Notes under the pieces: model-generated | Seen by the model: only the letters and a program-made list of their open reading frames with translations | What the model was told of the DNA's origin: nothing | Databases searched by the model: none | Part shown: positions 9,690 through 22,674 of the stretch, piece after piece | How the letters are laid out: every line of letters starts with the position of its first letter | Position numbering within the stretch: the first letter of the stretch is position 1 | Source: Parasponia andersonii | Lineage: Eukaryota; Streptophyta; Magnoliopsida; Rosales; Cannabaceae | NCBI GenBank assembly: GCA_002914805.1 | Contig: JXTB01000109.1 | Span: forward strand, 727,074-791,073 | DNA: 64,000 bases | Direction: 5' to 3' | Position numbers and translations under genes: made by a program

Positions 9690-12600
9690 ATGTGGATATT
9701 TGGTCGAAAAGGGCCATCTGGGTTCTCTGCTCGTTCCACAGCAGAGGAAGTTACACAAGGAATCGATGGAACTGGTCTCACTGCCATTGTTACAGGTTTT
9801 GTTTTGCCTTTATATTCAAATTTCTTGTCTGGGTTTTTCTTCTTCTGATAAATGTTACTTTGTTATGTGTTATATTATCTCTGTTTGGTTCCCCAGAAAA
9901 TATGAGGGAAAATAATGGAAGACTATTTACTTTTCGTTTTCTTTTGAGGGAAATAGTACTGAGGGGAGTTTCTTTGCAATTCATATCTTGAATGATTTTT
10001 CACTTGTGTTCAAGATGCAACAACCTTGAGTTTAATGAATATTGTGCTTATGTCGATGACTATTACATTGTTTATGAATATCCATAGATACAATTTCAAA
10101 TTGAGAAACTGCATGTTATCCACATTTTATGGTCCTAGGACTAGGTTTCTTGAACACAATATGATGCTCTTCTGATTGGATATATTTGATTGAGGGAATT
10201 TCTAAGAGATGTTGGGAACTAATTCTTGGAGTTTTAAGAATTTTTTTTCTAATTTTATTTTTTAAAGGGCGTTAGGATTCGAATCTTAAACTTAAATATT
10301 AAAAGTGTTGTTACTATTAAGTAAATATGTTTATGTTTATTATTAGTTTACTTAATAATGATAAATATTCGTTATTATGAACAGTTGCAATAAGAAACCT
10401 TTCGCCTTCTATTTTTCCTCCTCCGTTGAATAATTCCAGAGTTTCCAATTAGGTTAAGTCTACCACCATAAGTCTTGTTATGTTATGAACTCTTATTTCG
10501 CGACAATTTTTGCGAAGTATGTTCTTTAGGCATTTTGTAGGCTTAACATTGAATTTCAGAAGCAAAATATGAGCATTTTCTTAAAGTTGGTGGATATTTT
10601 CTCCCTTTATCGTTATTTTTTCTTTTCTTTCTCCTTCCCCTCATTTGTACTAGTTTTCCACTTTATACTTAACTTCCTCTCATTTTGTATTTCTCAGCTA
10701 TCTGCATTAGCATTTCATTTTCTCACTCAGTCTTGATTTTTTTTTTTTTTTTCAGGTGCATCAAGTGGTATTGGTGCAGAAACGACGCGTGTTCTTGCGT
10801 TGCATGGTGTTCATGTCAACATGGCGGTAAGGAATATGGATGCCGGGAGACACGTGAAAGAAGAAGTAGTCAAGGAAAACCCCACTGCCAAAATTGATGT
10901 CATGGAACTAGACCTCAGCTCAATGGCATCAGTCAGGAAATTTGTATCAGATTATAGGTCGTCTGGTCTTCCTCTGAATCTCCTCATGTAAGAACTTGAA
11001 CTGGAGCTGTCATAGAGATTCGCGTTAAATTTGTTATGGTTGTGACTGGACTAGAATTCAATCTTCTGTGTTGCTTGCAAACAAGCTATCTTTTTTCTTT
11101 TAAATGTCGGTGACTGTTCTTCTGCTTCCCAGCCTTTTTTCAGTTCTCGAAAAGATGAATAAAGAGAGGAATTAAAATGGATAATGAAGAGTGAAATAAA
11201 AAAGTTCTGCTTTATATTCATTTTTGGCCCCAGACTATTGGTTTGGTCACTCAATCTCATTTTGGCTCAAAACTTTCAAATGTCGCATTTTCATTCCTGA
11301 ACTATGTTTTTGTCTTAATTTTGAACAATACGTCATTCAAACTAGTCACGTGAGTGGCTTACGAACTTACCAATTAGCCATTCCTAAGACACTCACATGA
11401 GCTTACATGATTATTATTTCCCTTCACATTATAATAGTGTAGTGACCGATTGTTCAAAAGTAAGGCAAAAGAATAGCTCCGGATTGTAGAATGAGGCATT
11501 TGTAAGTACGAGAGTCAAAATGAGACCAATACTGTAGTTCAAGGGCCAAAAATGAAAATAACTCTAGCTTTATATTCAGTCCTTGAGTTTCCGATTGACA
11601 AATCAAGTTGATGCTTTCTCCTCTTTCTGAGAAGTAACAATGCAGGGGTAATGGCTCCTCCATTCACTCATTCCCAAGACAACATTGAACTGCAGTTTGC
11701 CACCAATCATTTAGGTATGAGTTACCACAAAGCTTTTCTGCACAGTGAGATTGACAAATTAGGATAGTGGAATTTAATTACAGCATTTATCCCGGATTTC
11801 TGCCTATGGTTAATATTTCATCCTCTCTTCTTCTTCTTCGGAAGCTTCTTGTCATTAAGAATTGTCTATGGTGTTCTCTTCAGTATTCTTATTACCATTT
11901 TTCAGGTCATTTTCTTTTGACAAACCTTTTATTGGAGACAATGAAAAAGACATCACGAGAAAGCAACAAGGAGGGAAGAATTGTGAATGTATCGTCGGAG
12001 GCTCATCGGCTTACTTATGCTGAAGGGATTCGTTTCGATAAGATCAACGACAAATCAATGTACTGCTCTGACTTAAGTATCCGATTATAGAGCAGTGATC
12101 CAAGACTTTTGAGGTTTTCATATGATGCTTTGAATTCAACTTCATAAAACTTCTCTTGCTTCCTTGAATCGATCTCTTAGTTGGTTATACAGCTACAAGG
12201 GTCTCTCTGCATATGGACAATCAAAGCTCGCCAACATATTGCATGCCAATGAGCTTGCGAAGATTTTGAAGGTAAGCAATTATTGAACTTACTATGTAGA
12301 TTAAAATTTGAATAATTTCTGCTTACCATGTATACTGTATTTTCTCTTTTCATTCAACAGGCAGAAGGAGAGAATATAACTTCGAATTCAGTTCATCCTG
12401 GAGCAGTAGCTACCAACATTCTTCGCAACCCGGGTCTATTCTATGGTATATATTTCAAGCCCTTTACATAGATTCATATATAGTCTTCTAAGATACATCT
12501 GCATATTAGAACTTGACTTGATTGTTTTGGCTGGGTGCAGATATTGTGAGAACACTTGGAAAATATGTACTTAAATACCTAGTTAAAACTCCTCAGCAGG

Positions 12601-12878
12601 TACATAACATATACTAGACTTTTTATGTGATGATTCACATCATGTGCCATGATATAATAACAATTGTTCAACTGATCTCTAATGTGTTATTTTTGGATAA
12701 ATTTTTACAGGGAGCAGCAACTCAGTGCTATGTGGCATTGCATCCACAACTTGAGGGGGTAACAGGTGAGTATTTTGTGGACTGTAACAAAGCCAAACCG
12801 AACTCTCTGGCTAAGGACAAGGACTTGGCAAAGAAGCTATGGGATTTCAGCTTGAGCTTGACTCAACAACCCAAGTAG
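9690..12878 (+). CDS. Short-chain dehydrogenase/reductase, TIC32-like, 320 aa, 8 exons
   Basis: NADP(H)-dependent short-chain dehydrogenase most like TIC32, the inner-envelope chloroplast import component, and its cytosolic or vesicular plant relatives annotated 'short-chain dehydrogenase TIC 32'. Exons: 9690-9795, about 10756-10987, 11635-11714, 11906-12059, 12193-12271, 12361-12445, 12541-12599, 12711-12878 (963 nt in frame). The start [14 protein letters not shown] is the usual family N-terminus. Visible motifs are the cofactor loop TGASSGIG (residues 35-42), structural NNAG (114-117), catalytic Ser in NVSSEAH (about 169-170), and YxxxK as Y-G-Q-S-K (Tyr198, Lys202). Length matches the family (about 315-322). 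There is no clear transit peptide, as in TIC32. The family is multi-copy in plants, so true TIC32 orthology and the import role are not established here. Intron 2 carries a MITE. Confidence 0.9.
11221..11566. mobile_element. MITE in intron 2 of the TIC32-like gene
   Basis: The ends are inverted repeats. The left reads TTCATTTTTGGCCC and continues to CTCATTTTGGCTC. The right, reversed, reads TTCATTTTTGGCCC and continues to CTCATTTTGACTC, about 50 bases of imperfect terminal inversion. The same 12 bases, GCTTTATATTCA, lie at 11209-11220 and 11567-11578 and look like a target duplication, though the right-hand end has about 14 more bases than the left. The size (about 350 bp), lack of coding capacity and 'TTGGCCC...' end fit a Mutator-type MITE. 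Confidence 0.6.
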
Positions 12879-13259
12879 TGGAAGAGTTGGGAATTTTTTG
12901 GTCCATAGTTGGTTCAATTAATATTTATTGAAGTACCCAATAGAGGAAGTCTTCAATGTAGTATAACTTTAATGAATACCCAGTCTTGTATATAAAAGTT
13001 AAGAGTTGTGTACTATATGACTTATGGGAAAGATGGAGATGGTATTAGTATAGTTCAATATTCATTGAGTTNATATGTGGTGATTTAAATGAAAATAGAG
13101 TTTATTTATTTAAAAAATGTAAACATAAATATATGTGGTGATTTAAATGAAATTGACATATTCTTCTATATGTGAAGTTCTGTAATTATAAAGTAATTCT
13201 ATATAGAGGATTGCATTGCACACTAATATTCATAATATTCTAAAAGGTTGCAAAACAAT
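12879..13259. other. 3' flank of the TIC32-like gene
   Basis: The likely 3' UTR and polyadenylation zone runs to about 13000. It contains one undetermined base (13072) and a short duplicated phrase, ATATGTGGTGATTTAAATGA, on both sides of it. No gene is seen. Confidence 0.4.
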
Positions 13260-13745
13260 ATATCTATTTTTCAGAAGTCGTTTATTTGACTCATGTCGGT
13301 TTTTTAGAATTTTATCGTTTTTCAGAAGCTGTCGTTTATTTCATTGTAGCTAACTCTCTTAGATAAATTGCCGTTTGTAACTTATTTTCGTTTTTTTTTT
13401 TTTTCCCCTTACTAACGTATGTTCGTTTATTTGAGTATGTTGGTCTTTAGAATTTTTTAGTTTTTCAGAAGTTGTCGCTCAATGCACTATTGTCGTTTGT
13501 AACTCATTGATTTGTCGTTTAGTTGAGTTGTGTCGTTTTCAAGAATGTCTTTGTTTCTCAAATATCGTCGTCTTTCCCAAATTTTGTCTGGTGAATTCTC
13601 GTTTTTCCCTTTGTCTGTTTAATTTATTGTCGTTTGTATAAGTTGTGTCGTTTTAAAATTGGTTGTTACAACTGTTGTCGTTTCTATGTAAAGTATCGTC
13701 GTTTGTAGGGGCTTTTCCATGTTTTTCTCGTATTTTTTCGTCCAT
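13260..13745. repeat. GTCGTTT-rich degenerate repeat block
   Basis: The heptamer GTCGTTT occurs about ten times exactly in under 500 bp, all in this orientation, along with near matches (ATCGTTT, GCCGTTT, TTCGTTT, CTCGTTT, GTCGGTT). Phrases such as TTTTTCAGAAG and GTCGTTTGTAACTCATT recur. Spacing is irregular (15-40 bp). It is not part of a readable gene and does not match an element class I know. Confidence 0.6.
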
Positions 13746-15054
13746 GAACAGTAACGCCCTCGACGTCTACATGTTTGTCTCTCAATTACCAAATTATGTA
13801 TCGGCTTGGAGGTTATAACTGTCGATAATTCAGATATGGGACGTAGAGTTTGAATGTTGAGTTCTCTTTAGAGAGAGGGAAAGAGAGCTCTTGTTGGGCC
13901 AAAACTCAAATGAGAAAATACTTAGTAGTACCTAAAAGACCACATCAAAGGGGAGGGGGGAAAAAAAATCAAGAAAACCAAACACAACTTTGCAAGTTGT
14001 TAGTTCTTTTGAAAAATTAAATGAAGAAAGAAACTTGGATTTAAATTGAATGTGGATTCATCCATCAAAACACGTATGCTTTCGATTGGGCATTGATACT
14101 CTTGTCACTTTATCCACATTGCAAACTTGAAGGCTTGGCTAACCTATCAAAAACCATAAGCTCCTCTGGATCAGGGATGACGACTTAAATCTCTAGTATT
14201 TAATTGGAGGTATTGACAATGATTCAAATTCCCATTAACGGTGTAATCTACCATTCATAATTCATTCAACGGTCGTTAGATGTATTAATTAAGCCTATTT
14301 TTCTTGTTTTTTTTTTTTTCTGCTTTTATGATTATCATGAAACTAATAAAGTTATAATGATTTAACGGTTTAACCTTTAATGTGGAACATAAGTTGGGTT
14401 GGTTGGATGAATCTCTTCTTTCAATTAAATATGTTACAATAAAGGATACTACTTTCAATAATAGAATATCCGTACCATCCAAAAGAAATGAAAAGTTCTA
14501 AATTGCAAGGTTTGCTAGGAGTAGTACATCTGGTTCTCTCTTCTTCTTTCAAAGAAAAGGTTACTTTAAATGTGTGGTGGTGCCAGTGCCACTCATGTTA
14601 TTTTATAACATCTGCATGATCTTGATTCTTGCGCACCAAGGAAAAAGAACAATACACAGCTACAGGAATAGTAACAAGTGAATATTATTCTCTTGCTATT
14701 TCTGATGAATCCTCTGTTGGATCATGATCAGAAGAAGAAAAAAACACATTAAGAAGTCTCAAACCCACCTAGAAAAGGGACCTGTTGAAATCAATCCTCA
14801 AGGATTAAACTTAAACCAACCCCCCCCCCCCCCCCAAAAAAAAATAAAATAAAAATTGAAGAAGAAGGTTAGCATCAACGAAAGAGATACAACATGAATC
14901 AGATTTCTTCTATTTGACGCAGGTATAATTTAGGTTCAGTATCAGCATAATCAGCCAAGCTCATTACAGGAGCAGGAGTTTGGATTGATCTTTGCTATAA
15001 ACCTGATACAAGAGATGAACAACATACAAGACTGGCATATTTAACCTCCCATCT
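13746..15054. other. Intergenic region between convergent TIC32-like and YODA-like genes
   Basis: No gene is seen. A copy of the dispersed repeat also present near 95-190 lies at about 14190-14290. A C-run (14821-14835) next to an A-run, and AT-rich sequence, fill the rest. About 14880-15054 is probably the 3' UTR of the kinase gene. Confidence 0.4.
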
Positions 15055-18000
15055 TCACAAATTCTTTGCTTCAATTTTAGTTTCCAACATTCTGTACAAC
15101 ACCTTTGCCGCTGGGCTTAGGTCTAAGCTCACCCATGCTGGACAGAGGTCAGGCTTTGGCTCATGATAAGGTGAGCCACCATTTGTGTAGAAACCATTTT
15201 GACTCCTCTGGATTGCCCCCATGCCTTCATGAAGGTACGTTGTAGGCTGCTTTGGATGATGAACTGGGAGGGCACCGCTGCCACCGGTGAGTGGTGTTGA
15301 TGAACCGGAGGCGATATGAGGACTAGATATAGGAGATGGGGACATCCTTCCACTCATATGTTGTGGTGATCTAGAATAAAGAAGTGGGCTCCCAATAGGA
15401 GAAACTGGACACGAAATGTTTCTTGGCGAATGGGTATCACTGGTAAGCAGCAATGAAGAAGTTAGTTAACAAATAAACTAGTTGAAAAAAAACCATGTGA
15501 TCATCTATTTAACTCTATGGGGGAAAAAAAAAGAGGGGGGGGGGGGGGGGGAGGAGAGAAGAAAACTCCGCAATCTTAGTCTAAGGAAGGATGTAATAAT
15601 CTTCAATGGTAAACGAGTTGAAACAGAATGATGATAAAGTTTCTAAATAACTGTTTACAATTTTGTTACTAAATAAACCCCCCATTTTGATGCCTGTGTA
15701 TATCATTTCTGTACACAGAACGCGCGCACACATACATAAATTTGTACATATTTAAAACCATAAACACATCTATTTGTGCATGTGTGCATGTAAGCAAGAG
15801 ATATACCTGGACCCTGTACCAATTTTTGAGCCTCTAGACCAATGGTTAGCCATCCCTTCTGAATCTATGCTCGAATAGTTTCTTGCATTTCCAATGCCCT
15901 GAAGTAAAATTAATGAACATATTAACAGAATATTCCAGCATTCATTTGAATTAACTTGAACAAGTAGAAGCACATGTCCTCACTAGAATATCTCATTGTC
16001 CACTTGTTAAGTATCCACAAAACATTCCAGCATTCAGTTAATTCAACTAGAAGAATTAGAAGCACAAGTCTTAGCTAGCATATCTTATTGTCCCACGTAA
16101 ATATATATCACAAACACAGAAGATGTGTCAACAAAAAAATGCTACTACAATGTTGGTAGCAAAAAGTAAATTGAAAATATAATTTAACAAACACAACATA
16201 CAAAAAACAACAAATTGCTCTCAAGCAGTAACAGCCATTCAATACTGAATTCTCCATCAAGTCATGGAAAGTTAGTATCGAACAAGTGAACTGCAATGCT
16301 ACAAATAATATCTCCTAGTTGTTGAAGTAAATACCAGACAACTAAAAGCAAAAATAATAGAACTTAGCAGTATATATAGACTTGGAATTTAAACTCAATT
16401 TTTTTCCAAGGACAAAGACATCAAACACATCAAGCAGTAACTTATCAACGGGATAATGCCAAATTGCTCATACCAGAGATCTCACTGCATTTGCTGCTGA
16501 TGGTGGTCCTTCTGAAGGCTCAGCACTCAAAATGGGTCTCTCCAATGGAGCAGCGTTTTTAACAAAGGGATGCTCCAAAAGCTGAGAAGCAGTAGGACGA
16601 TCCATTGGATTCCGCTGCAAACACTGCAACACAAAGTCCTTTCCATCTGCTGACAAATGATCAGGAATGGCAGGACGTTCCTTGCTGTTTCCAATCTTAA
16701 ACATAGCAGCAATCTTTGAAGAAAAATATAACAGAAAAAATTCTCGTCAAACATCCGGTATGTCAAGCATCCATCTGATCTTACTGACAAATGCCAACAC
16801 AAGAGGAATTATGTAATATACAAGCCTCTATATCCAAAATTAACTCACCCCCTCATACTGGCTCCAAGGAGGTTTCGTTGTAGCCATCTCCAGAACAGTA
16901 CACCCAAGGCTCCATATGTCAACAGCAAGATTACAACCATTTGAATTCTTAATAACCTAAATCATTGATTGAAAAATGTCAACAGATGGCCTCCTAAAAA
17001 GTGGATAAAAAGAGTCATGAGAATGCTGACCTCAGGTGCCATCCAATTGGGGCTTCCCTTGAATGACAGTGGACAAGACTGCCCAGAAATCTGTAAATTA
17101 TTTAGAAAGATCAGAATATGCAGCTCAATGGTTAGATTATTCGACTTAAACCAAGTCATCAACCCCAATAAGGACCTATTAACATTTCTTGCAAATTATT
17201 TTACAGTTCATTTCGTGTATAAACATTTCTTGTTTCGATTTCCCAAAATTACAAATGGGTAAATTATTTCCAATTTTTTCAGGATGGAAAGTATGCAAAT
17301 ATTGCTCTTACATGCTTTGCCATTCCAAAATCAGCTAACTTCACACGGCCACTGGGATCTACTAAAATATTTGCTCCTTTGATGTCCCTGAACAGCATTA
17401 CAGCTTCCTCATTAGCCAACAGTTCAAAAACCATCAGAATAAGAACATAAGAATGTGATAAATACACTCTTATCACAATCATATCAAGCTTTATATACCC
17501 ACACTCACCTATGGACAGTGTTTTTAGCATGTAGATATGCAAGCCCCGATAAAATTTGTTGAGTATAACTTCGAATAGCTAATTCACCAAACTGGCCATA
17601 TTCTTGAAGCAATTTATAAATGGATCCACCCGATACATATTCCAAGTATATGTATAATTTGTCGTCAACCTGTTCAACATACAGAAACAGTAAAGTTAAG
17701 CATCAATATCAATCCCTTCAGCATAAATTAATTCCAGACAGACATGAAATATATATATATATATATTAAAAAAAAACTGTATGTAAGCCAATATGTATGA
17801 TCAACTCAGTACTTACCTTCAATACGTTAAAATAACCATTGTTAACTGATTTAGGACCAAAACTTCCTAGTAATCTCAAGAACTCAGAAGAATATCACAC
17901 CAAACCATGATTATTAGAGCAACTATATAGGAAACAAAGTTGAAAGGTTTAAGGAACTTACTGTCTCTGATCCAAGATACTGCACTATATTTGGATGTCG

Positions 18001-19988
18001 TAAGCGACTTAACAAAGCAATTTCCTGCAAGATTATAACAGTGCAATCACTTCATCGACAAAAATTAACTTGTAAGAGTAGTGCACACAACAAAATCATT
18101 TAAGAATAGTATGTTATTGTTGGCACCACCAGAATTCCAACTACTCAGTAAAAAGAAACATAACTCAACATAAATAAACATACTTGCCCCAACTGCTGTG
18201 CACATTCTTTTGATTTTGCATCATCCGAAAACAGAGTTACTTCCTTCATTGCGCACATTTCACCACTTTCACTAAAGTTCAAAACTAAACCAAATCAGGG
18301 AAAGTAATTTTGGAAAAGTTTTCTGCATTTCAGATAATGAGTGAAGCAAACAATGTGAAAAGAATGGAAAACATGAACTCTATAAGTCAAAGGACTTTTC
18401 ACACTTTCCATTTAAGTTTCAAAATGGACATTGAATAAGTGCAATGCATGATCCAAATCTGTGAAAACTGATTTTGATATCCTGCCATGAACTCACTTTA
18501 AAGTGTTGAGTTGCAAGGAACTTAATTAGTATCAAACGTACAATACTTATAACTAAGATTAGTGCATAAACATATAAGGTACTATTGTGTAGGGCTTGCA
18601 CTTTTGGAAATAAAACCCCTCCAGAAACATACCTGTTGAAGCCAAGATAAACATGCCCAAAGGTTCCTCTTCCAAGAAGCCGTCCTTTCTTCCAGCGTGA
18701 ACCAGGGCTAGTGGGATTTTCTGCCCTACCAGGGCTGCGTGATACTGACGGAGTTGTTGAGGCAGAATATGTAGGAGAAAAAGGACTAGTATTAGAAATT
18801 GTTATTGGAGGAAGGGGCAACCGGTGGCTTTGTTGCTTCCCATCATCAAGCTTGCCTGTAGATGATTCAATTGCTGCTCCTCCAGCGCGTGGATGCAAAG
18901 GAGTGACAGCACCACTGTGTATCCTGGAGCTGGGACCAGGGCTGAGCACTCTGGGGCTAGGTATTGGAGAACACTCAGGGCTACATCTGTTGTGCTGCCA
19001 AAATAGCTGTCCCGACAGATCTCCTCCTACTGAATTATGCCCAGAATTATGACCTGAACCTGGACTGGAGCAGTGTGCAGAAGCTATATCTGGATAGGGC
19101 TTTCCTGCCCAGAAACCAGAGTTCAGAAATTGCTCTGCACCAACTGCTCTAATGGGGCTCCTAGAAGGACTTGACATTGAGCTATCTGGAGCGCTGAAAA
19201 CACCATGAGAAGGAATTTGCAAATTTTGCACATGCATGCTTGAGGGTTTCCTTTTAGGTGATGTAGACATCGTCTGATTGTTGAACAGAAGATTTGATGG
19301 CCTCGATGTCTCCTTTGAGTTCTTTTGGTTGAAAGTAGGGGCTGGATCCTTGTGCATTGCACTTCACAAAGATAGAAGTAAAATTAGTCAGATGTTGTAT
19401 CCATCACTGGATTGAAAACATAATTGCTATCAAAAAAAGAGATAAGCATTACCTTGAAGGGCTGTTCAGAGCAGTTCTATTTCCATTTTCGTAGTCAGAT
19501 GCAAGGGGACTTAGAAGACGTGACTCAGATGGGTCATCACTGTCAATTGAGCTATCACTACAAACAGAATAAGCGCCTATATCCCCCTCAGCATCAGTGG
19601 GATCTGCCCTGTTAACAGGTTTTGGAAGGGAAAAAACCAGCAATGGCTTCGACCTCCTGTCAAGTTCTGATTTTGAAGATGTACTGATGCTAGAGTCGGT
19701 ATGGCCGCTACTAGAAAGTTGTGCCCTAGGAAGGGGAAGCGGTTGGGCATGAGGCCTTTCTACAAAACTTTGACATCTTGATACTTGTGTCGAGAGGGAT
19801 GGCGACATGGACGGAACCCTGGATAGGCATCCCCTTTCAGAGATAGTATCACTACAACGTCCTGATCTTGAGTTGTTCTTATCTTCAGGTGCACTCTTAA
19901 ATTTTCTATGTATTGTAGCAATAAGACTCTCCTTGTTCCCTTTCTTTTTTCCGTCTTTAGAGGAGGACTTCCCCCACCAAGAAGGCAT
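15055..19988 (-). CDS. YDA: YODA-type MAP kinase kinase kinase, 845 aa
   Basis: MEKK-class MAPKKK of the YODA/MAPKKK4 group. YODA feeds MKK4/5-MPK3/6 signalling in stomatal, embryo and inflorescence patterning. Coding exons on the minus strand: 19453-19988, 18633-19361, 18184-18271, 17962-18024, 17509-17669, 17312-17387, 17031-17090, 16849-16956, 16474-16713, 15807-15898, 15055-15439 (2538 nt, in frame). The start [16 protein letters not shown] matches the family. A long Ser/Pro-rich regulatory N-terminus follows, with YODA hallmarks [33 protein letters not shown] and [13 protein letters not shown]. Kinase domain: glycine loop GRGTFG (409-414), Lys431 in AMKE, HRDIKGAN with Asp527, DFG at 545-547, GSPNWMAPE, and the FKIGNSKE helix. 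All catalytic residues are present. The C-terminal tail keeps [10 protein letters not shown] and HEPKPDL but then departs from the usual end. AtYDA is about 883 aa. Leader exon: see 21790. Confidence 0.92.
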
Positions 19989-20025
19989 TGCTGATATTAC
20001 AAGTCTATAATTAACAGTCAAATTC

Positions 20026-21789
20026 TGAGTAAAAAAATCTTTCCTTGATTCAAATAAGGTATCACATTACACCAAACTGCCAGAAATGCAACTCATACAC
20101 TGGTTACAGTGATCAAGTCGAATGGCCTTGTCCGTAGTCTGCATAAAAGTACACAAATGGGCAGCCAAAACTCATTCTGGGACGAAAAACATAGAGGAGA
20201 GCAGCTTAAAAGATGCTATGCACAAAAGGAACCTGGATAAAGATTAAAGGTTTTCTTATTAGTCCTGATTAGTGATTCAGAAAAAATACAAGGGAGGCAT
20301 AACGTTATATGTAAGAATTGGATGCGTAAAGAATTAAAGGCACTGGACACAAGTTAGGAAACTGAACAATAATATGAAACTGACAGAAACAGGAAACAGA
20401 AACCTAAAATAGGAAGCAAAATAAAATTAAGATGACCCAAAATTAAATAAAACCTAATAATAAGCCTAATTAACAATAACAAAATTAAATCCTAATTATT
20501 ATATTCCTTTCTGCATCATTATATCTGACCGACAGAAGAATACCCACAAATTCCCACTTTAGGATCCAGAAAGTACTGCTAGTAAGTCAAAGATTTCCAG
20601 AAGAAGAGATCAGATTTTAACAAAAGTAATTTCAGGGATGAAGGAGCTGTAGAAACAAGTATACAGCATGCTGCTAGAAAACAATTTTTAGTTAAGAAAT
20701 TGCCAAAAGTACTCCTCAGTTACATGGCTTTTTAAAATATTGGCCATCTTTTTTCCTTAGAACTTACTAACTGCTCTCAACTAATATTCAATATCAAGAG
20801 TTAGCTACTACGGCCAAGGACAATACCATTTCTTCTTCTTTTTTCTTCACCAAAAATCATACTTAGGTGCGTCACTTTTAATACTAAGCTCCACTTTTTT
20901 GACAATAAGTAAATGTTGAATAAAAAAATGGGTTCTTCATACAATTTTCCAAAACCCAATGAGTAGCGCCACAACAAAATTTCACCAATTTTGGGAAAAG
21001 GATAAAATGAAAGAAATAAATAGCCTACATCTCCATATCTAGAATGCTCCGAGAAACAAAGAGACAACCTTAAAGTTGAGTTATCAAACTGTGATTGCAA
21101 ACCCACTAATTTCTCACAAACTTCACTAACCCACAACCAAAATGCAATAGGTTACATTTTCACAATCTTAGATTCTTCGGTCTGTTTGTTTCCATGAGAA
21201 AACTCCAATTTCACTTCCATTTCCATCCAAACTCATTCCAGGTCATTTTCTAAAACTTACAAAAATAAAAAAATAAAAATAGCAACATAATTGCAGTAAA
21301 CCAGGATACTTAACACACCTATAATGGCAATCCAAAAAGATCAACCCTTACAAACCAGTCATTTTCCACACTGTTGCAACACTTTACACTCAAAAGCTCA
21401 GGAACCCACATCAAAATCCTCTCATCACAGATCTACATAATTCAACCACTCATTTCAACAATCCCATTTACTTAAATTCAAAACCAACTGGAACCCACAA
21501 AAGAAATAGAATTCATCTCATAAAAAATCAAACGTATCTACTCAAAAATTGGGGGGGTGGGGAAACCATCTTTAACTAAACTGAAACCGGACATGTAGTA
21601 TGATTCGCAATAATGAATTCACCAACAATTGCACAAATAACAAAAACCCAAGTCAATTTGTTCCAAAAAAATCAAAGCCCAAAACCCTAAAAAGAGCAAT
21701 AATAAACTGAACCCACCAAAAAAAAATCTGAAACTATTCAATTTGGGTGAGTTTGAAATTGAGCTCAGAATCTCAAAACAATTACTCAC
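20026..21789 (-). other. Leader intron of the YODA-like gene
   Basis: About 1.8 kb of AT-rich sequence with no coding signal on either strand lies between the proposed leader exon and the ATG-bearing exon. I see no recognisable element inside. Confidence 0.4.
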
Positions 21790-21960
21790 AGTGTAGTGGA
21801 GCAGTGTGTATGTAAGCATATAGCCCCCCAAAACGACGACGTTGGAAAGAAAAAGCTCCGAAACGCGTCGGCAATGGTGGTGATGCGAAGCCGAAAAGGC
21901 AGAGAGGAAAGAGATAGACAGAAGAGGAGAGAGAGAGAGAGTGTGTGTTTTTGTCTGAAG
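21790..21960 (-). promoter_or_regulatory. Probable non-coding first exon and core promoter of the YODA-like gene
   Basis: On the minus strand a good donor (CACT then GTGAGTAAT) lies at 21790/21789. An acceptor (TTACTCAG or ATATCAG) lies just before the ATG exon at about 19990-20025, implying a leader intron of about 1.8 kb. Upstream, 21925-21955 is a CT/GT-rich tract on the coding strand, common in plant 5' leaders. Leader introns are usual in YODA genes. The transcription start itself cannot be seen. Confidence 0.45.
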
Positions 21961-22440
21961 AGAGAAGAAAAGTAATAAATAATAATATTAATTATGGGAG
22001 ACTGACCCTCGTAAGACGGATGATGCTGTACGGTAAACGACGTAGTTTTCTACATGACGACCGTCCGTTGAGTACTGTGGATGTCAACCAGCCGTCATTA
22101 GTCAACGGCTAAGGTGAGGGAGTACGGTGTTACGATGGTACGAGAAGCGTGAGATTGTTGTTTGGTCTTTTGCCTTTTTTTTTTTTTTTTTGGGTTTCTT
22201 TTATGACTTTTTTAACGGCAACTGAGTTAAATATTCCATTATCGTTATCATTATCATCATGCTTTACGCAATTGTGATTGTTCATCTGTTTTTTTTTTTT
22301 TTTTGGTTGGTTGGTGACGAATAAAGAATTAAAGATCCTCTGCGTTTATTTCCAGTTGGTTCGTAGTTTTGGGGGTTTTTTTATTTGCATATGTGCCCAT
22401 CTAAAGTGAGAAAATTGCAAACTTGTTAATACTTCCACGT
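21961..22440. other. Upstream region of the YODA-like gene
   Basis: No gene. It contains a GC-richer patch with several ACG/CGT words (22015-22140) that may be promoter sequence, then T-runs. It ends at the target duplication of the hAT-like element (22430-22439). Confidence 0.35.
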
Positions 22441-22674
22441 AGGGTGTTCATCAAATTACCAAACCGAATGAACGAGTTTGGTTTCATTTTTGTTTGTTTT
22501 TGTTTTAGATTTTTCAAAATCATTGGTTTGGTTTAGTTTATGCTTTCAGCTCGTCAAACCATTCAAACCAAATTAAACCATGACGTGATTTTGTGTACAC
22601 GTATATGTATACGTATGTTTATATAATCAAATAGGTGATATATATATATATTTTGGGAAACTAGTAAAATATGT

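Noticed and set aside
18711-19052. 113-codon plus-strand open frame
   Set aside because: Antisense of the Ser/Pro-rich exon of the YODA-like gene.
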